From assembly GCA_964557955.1 (NCBI GenBank), contig CAZLCS010000019.1:24096-88095 (forward strand): DNA of 64,000 nucleotides, given 5' to 3'. Each line of letters opens with the position of its first letter. The stretch's first letter is position 1. This DNA is from JALOOX01 sp964557955. GTDB taxonomy: Bacteria > Desulfobacterota > Syntrophobacteria > Syntrophobacterales > Syntrophobacteraceae. The notes under the pieces are model-generated. The model did not search any database. It was not told the DNA's origin and worked only from the letters and a program-made list of their open reading frames with translations. This document shows, piece after piece, positions 61,052-64,000 of the stretch. Made by a program: the position numbers and the translations under genes.

Positions 61052-61888
61052 GAGCTCGACAACGACGTAGCAGCGCAATTTGACGTGATAGAATAACAGA
61101 TCGATATAGAAATCTGAGTCGCCTACCTCCAGATGTACCTGGCGGCCCATGAAAGCAAATCCAGCCCCCAATTCCAGGAGGAAACGCTGGATATGATCGA
61201 CCAGCGCATCCTCCACCTCCCGCTCGCGTCGTGGGTCGGCGGTGCCAAGGAAGTCGAACAGATAGGGATCCTTGAATACCTGGGCAGCCATATCGGATGC
61301 AATGGGCGGTAGTGTCGCCGAAAAATTGGTGATTGCCTTGCCGTGACGGTCGTGAGCGCGAGTTTCAATCTGGAGGGCGAGAATATTTCGGCTCCAACCG
61401 TGCTCAATGGCTTTGTACGCATACCAGAGCCTGTCTTCAAGCCGATCCACTTTCTCCAAGAGCGCCAGGTTGTGATACCAGGGAATTTGTGCAAGGACCT
61501 CTTGCACGATTGTCTCGTCGGTCCATGCAGCGGCAAAAGCCCGCATGTACTTAAGATTTCGAGGCGAGAGTCCTCTCATGTCGGGAAATGCTTCCCGAAG
61601 GTCGGCGGCCAGTCGGTCGATGACCCGTGCTCCCCAGCCTTCTCGATCTTGTCTCTCGAGAATCATCCGCCCTATGTCCCAGTACAGGAGCACCATGGCG
61701 GAGTTGGCTGCCATGACGACCCTCAAGCGCTCGCTCTGAATGCGGCGCTTTATCTCGCCCAAAATATTCGAGTAATCTTCCGGAAGGGAGATATGGGGCC
61801 CTGGAGCCGGGAAGGAAGCGCTTTCTCGCTTGCGTCCGAGGGTCATACGATCGTCGGTTGTGGGGTCTTTCCTGCGCCTACCGGCCAT
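61052..61888 (-). pseudogene. N-terminal fragment of the split DUF1016 (YhcG-like) nuclease
   Basis: The first 279 codons of a DUF1016 nuclease. The N-terminal helical domain (SNILGEIKRRIQSERLRVVM, LYWDIGRMILERQ, RNLKYMRAFAAAW) is followed by the PD-(D/E)XK domain up to DSDFYIDLLFYHVKLRCYVVVEL, after which the RIT element starts. The catalytic Asp is retained but the ELK lysine is on the other fragment. The frame continues into the element and stops at 60986 with a foreign tail. GGAGG lies nine bases before the ATG at 61888. DUF1016 proteins are often linked to restriction or mobile elements. Confidence 0.88.
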
Positions 61889-61957
61889 GGCACATGGCCT
61901 CCGATCCGTACCTGCGGCCGTTCCAAGTGAAACAGTACATTCCGTCCTCCGGTCAGC

Positions 61958-62941
61958 CTAAATCGGGATTCCAACCGCCAGCATTTCATTCTGGATCTCT
62001 TGCATGCGACCGGGTGGAAGTTGCCCCTGAAAGAAAGACTGCACGACGGTCGGACGGATATTGAGAATCTGAGCCAGAAGCTTGGCATTGTAGCCCATCC
62101 GTGTGAGTCTCGATTCCAGCTCATCGATGTCTTTCGCGATGACCGAGGCGACGATTTCTGCGGTGACCGGTCTCGCACCGATGGTGAAGGCTTCTTCAAC
62201 CGCCAGAGTCACATAATGCTCAATCTGAAGCGGGGTGACCAGGCGCTCGGCGAGAAGATCAACGGCCTCGGCGGAAAAGACCGTATCGGTGGCGATCCCG
62301 CTCTTGATACACTTTTCGAGCAGCCACTCGATGTATTCCCGCTTGCTGGCCGCAATGCCGTCCAAATTGAAGATGGTCATTCGATGACCGATCTCTTCCA
62401 TGGAAGATCGTCGCAAATCGTTTCTCAGCTTGGGATGCCCGGCCAGCACAACCGAAAGCAGTCCGCCATCCTGCTCGATGACTTCCCGCAGGCGTTTGAG
62501 CTCCTTTAAGGTCTGTCCGTGGAGATCGTGCGCTTCGTCAACGAAGAGGGCGACGGGCTTGTTGTATTTTTGAATGATATCCTGAAGTTTACGGATTTGT
62601 TTTTCCGTGTGTGACGGAATCTTGGCCTCTTTCTTCTTTGCCGTTTGAGGAGTGAGGTCCAGGAAGAGCGCGAGAAGGAGCGTTGGGAGCGTCACCCGGC
62701 GTTTGTCGAGAGAGAGGGACTTGGCGATGAGAACCTCTTCCTCCCGGGCCAGCTCATCCTGTAGTCTTTTAAGAAACAAGGTTTTGCCCGACCCCACAAT
62801 CCCTGAGATCGTAATCAGTTTGCCGAGTTTGATGGCTGCCTTGGCCGCTTCAAAAATCCCTTTCAGGTGGTCGGTCTCAAAATAGCCCACCTTCCGGAAG
62901 TCTCCGACCAAGTCAAAGTATTGCAGAATCTCATTGCGCAC
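61958..62941 (-). CDS. TniB/ExeA-like AAA+ ATPase of the transposon
   Basis: A 327-residue AAA+ ATPase. Walker A is GIVGSGKT (47-54) and Walker B is VALFVDEAHD (D135, E136), with RRVTLPTLLLALFLDL and a helical C-terminal region. In TniA/TniB and TnsB/TnsC transposons the ATPase selects target DNA and stimulates the transposase. Its start overlaps the upstream transposase gene by 11 bases, so they are one operon. It could also be described as an ExeA-like protein, a common annotation for such ATPases. Confidence 0.85.
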   Translation of the reverse strand: MRNEILQYFDLVGDFRKVGYFETDHLKGIFEAAKAAIKLGKLITISGIVGSGKTLFLKRLQDELAREEEVLIAKSLSLDKRRVTLPTLLLALFLDLTPQTAKKKEAKIPSHTEKQIRKLQDIIQKYNKPVALFVDEAHDLHGQTLKELKRLREVIEQDGGLLSVVLAGHPKLRNDLRRSSMEEIGHRMTIFNLDGIAASKREYIEWLLEKCIKSGIATDTVFSAEAVDLLAERLVTPLQIEHYVTLAVEEAFTIGARPVTAEIVASVIAKDIDELESRLTRMGYNAKLLAQILNIRPTVVQSFFQGQLPPGRMQEIQNEMLAVGIPI

Positions 62942-64000
62942 TGGGTCCCCCCTTTTTCGATGAATGGAACAGGCCCCGGATGGCCTCCATCACATCTTTC
63001 TTTTTGAGGGTGCTGGATAGAACTTCATTGATTCTGGCAAGTTGCGCAGGATCAAGCTTTGCCAGCGGGATGCCCAAATAGTCGGCGATGGCTTTCTTGG
63101 CCTCGATGACAGAGGGGTAGCAGAGCTCTTGAAAAGGATCGGGATCCTGGAATTCAACGAAACGGGAGTCTGCCGGGAGATCTCTCTTGAGGGCCTCAAG
63201 CGTTCGAGTGTCCATCTCAAGGGCCTTCTTCGGCAGATCCAGCTCCCGGGCAAGCGCTTCAATGGCATCCGCTCGCTTCTCCGCCTGCGTCTTCTTGAAC
63301 TTTCGGAAGCGGTGCAACGGAATCGGACCGCCGGCTGGCTGGTAGGGGCCAAAACGTTTTTCTCCAAGCTCTACAAAGAGCTCGGTATCGAAGAACCCCC
63401 ACCAGAGAATGACTTCCTGACCCGCCAGCTCCGGGCTCAGCTGATAGACGGTGCCACTCACGGTGATCCTCGCGTCGCTTCCCACTTTGCGTCGCTCGGG
63501 CTCCCGGGCAAATGCACAGAACCGCTCCCAGGAGCACATCTTCCGGATACCGGTGGGCGAAATGTTCCTGATCCAGTCTTCAATGCGGGAATGGTCTTCG
63601 GTGCGGTGCTTCTTCTCGTCGTATCGCAGGATGAAGTTCAAAAGCCACCGGTTGGCCTCCTGCTCATCCTGAGGCTTATGGAAATGATAGAGCGTCTCGT
63701 GCACCTCCTTTACGGTCCTAAAGGGCCGTTCGACCTTCCCTTTGGCACGGGCCGTGGACCGGCGGCCGTCCTTTCCCCGGGGAACATGCGTCCGGATGTC
63801 GATCCCCAGGAGCTCCATGACCCTTTGGAACACCTGGCTTCTCGCTATGGGACCACTGTCCATGTAGATCATGAGGGGAATGCCCTGGAACGGGAAGCCT
63901 TCTATCTCCTTGGGAGACATGGCCCGAAACAGGAAGCGTAGCACCGCCTCCACATCCTCCCCGTAGGTTGCGTGATATTCCTGGTAAGCAACCCCGCTTC
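62931..64000 (-). CDS. DDE (rve) transposase, TniA-like, C-terminal part (runs off right edge)
   Basis: At least 356 residues of an rve/DDE integrase in frame to the right edge. Visible are PLMIYMDSGPIARSQVFQRVM (probably the second catalytic Asp), the conserved Glu region RAKGKVERPFRTVKE, and a Mu-transposase-like C-terminal beta domain (DARITVSGTVYQLSPELAGQ) plus helical tail. The first catalytic Asp is outside the window. The order transposase then ATPase matches tniA-tniB. Confidence 0.85.
   Translation of the reverse strand, partial: SGVAYQEYHATYGEDVEAVLRFLFRAMSPKEIEGFPFQGIPLMIYMDSGPIARSQVFQRVMELLGIDIRTHVPRGKDGRRSTARAKGKVERPFRTVKEVHETLYHFHKPQDEQEANRWLLNFILRYDEKKHRTEDHSRIEDWIRNISPTGIRKMCSWERFCAFAREPERRKVGSDARITVSGTVYQLSPELAGQEVILWWGFFDTELFVELGEKRFGPYQPAGGPIPLHRFRKFKKTQAEKRADAIEALARELDLPKKALEMDTRTLEALKRDLPADSRFVEFQDPDPFQELCYPSVIEAKKAIADYLGIPLAKLDPAQLARINEVLSSTLKKKDVMEAIRGLFHSSKKGGPSAQ

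Larger units (their letters stand above)
57065..64000 (-). mobile_element. TniA/TniB-like transposon (right part outside window)
   Basis: The element is inferred from the repeat array at its left end, a transposase gene running off the right edge and its partner ATPase. The DUF1016 nuclease gene lies between them as cargo, itself split by the RIT element. The right end, its inverted repeats and any target duplication are outside the window. An alternative is that the repeats and the transposase belong to two different elements. Confidence 0.55.

Overview
The window reads as a chromosomal segment of a sulfate-reducing member of the Desulfobacterota, most like the Syntrophobacter group. The evidence is a complete qmoABC operon (the quinone/APS-reductase electron-transfer complex of sulfate reducers), an acyl-CoA dehydrogenase with a ferredoxin-fused ETF, several multi-PAS sensor kinases, high-GC codon use, and the order yceD-rpmF-plsX ... 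fabG-fabF-rpiB-glyA-ribD-ribE-ribBA-ribH-nusB. The genus is an inference.

Layout: (a) 1-469, 5' end of gltX. (b) 0.9-15.2 kb, a long rightward housekeeping run: lipoprotein, yceD-rpmF-plsX, acyl-CoA dehydrogenase-etfB-etfA, fabG-fabF, rpiB-glyA, a full riboflavin set and nusB. A strong sigma-70-like promoter lies before yceD. fabH, fabD and acpP are absent from their usual places. (c) 15.3-19.7 kb, a small CxxC protein, a secreted Cache-like protein, a chemoreceptor and a muramidase-like protein. (d) 19.8-22.3 kb, leftward genes: a TetR regulator with an unusual N-terminal extension overlapping acpP and preceded by a palindromic operator, then a separate SNase-Nudix pair. (e) 22.5-25 kb, a candidate structured RNA that may be 6S-like, a DUF2914 protein, and a diadenylate cyclase fused to YbbR repeats. 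(f) 25-34.5 kb, metabolic and stress genes (malQ, purA, PfkB kinase, rmuC, REC-TPR protein, cupin). (g) 34.7-39.7 kb, a three-gene phosphorelay. (h) 40.1-45.7 kb, qmoABC with its own promoter and a clear terminator. (i) 45.7-57.0 kb, a surface-glycan cluster: four glycosyltransferases, a flippase, a radical SAM/SPASM enzyme, a zinc dehydrogenase and a deacetylase. (j) 57.06 kb to the right edge, nested mobile DNA.

The most striking region is (j). A DDE transposase plus AAA+ ATPase pair of TniA/TniB (TnsB/TnsC) type runs off the right edge. About 6 kb to its left, just past the deacetylase stop codon, sits an array of five direct repeats spaced mostly 20-21 bp apart, as expected for a transposase-binding end. 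Between them lies a DUF1016 (PD-(D/E)XK nuclease) gene cut in two by a complete RIT element: three overlapping tyrosine recombinase genes between 29-bp perfect inverted repeats. The 6-bp sequence GAGCTC is present on both sides. The cut falls inside the nuclease's catalytic ELK motif, and removing the element with one GAGCTC copy would restore a 369-codon gene in frame.
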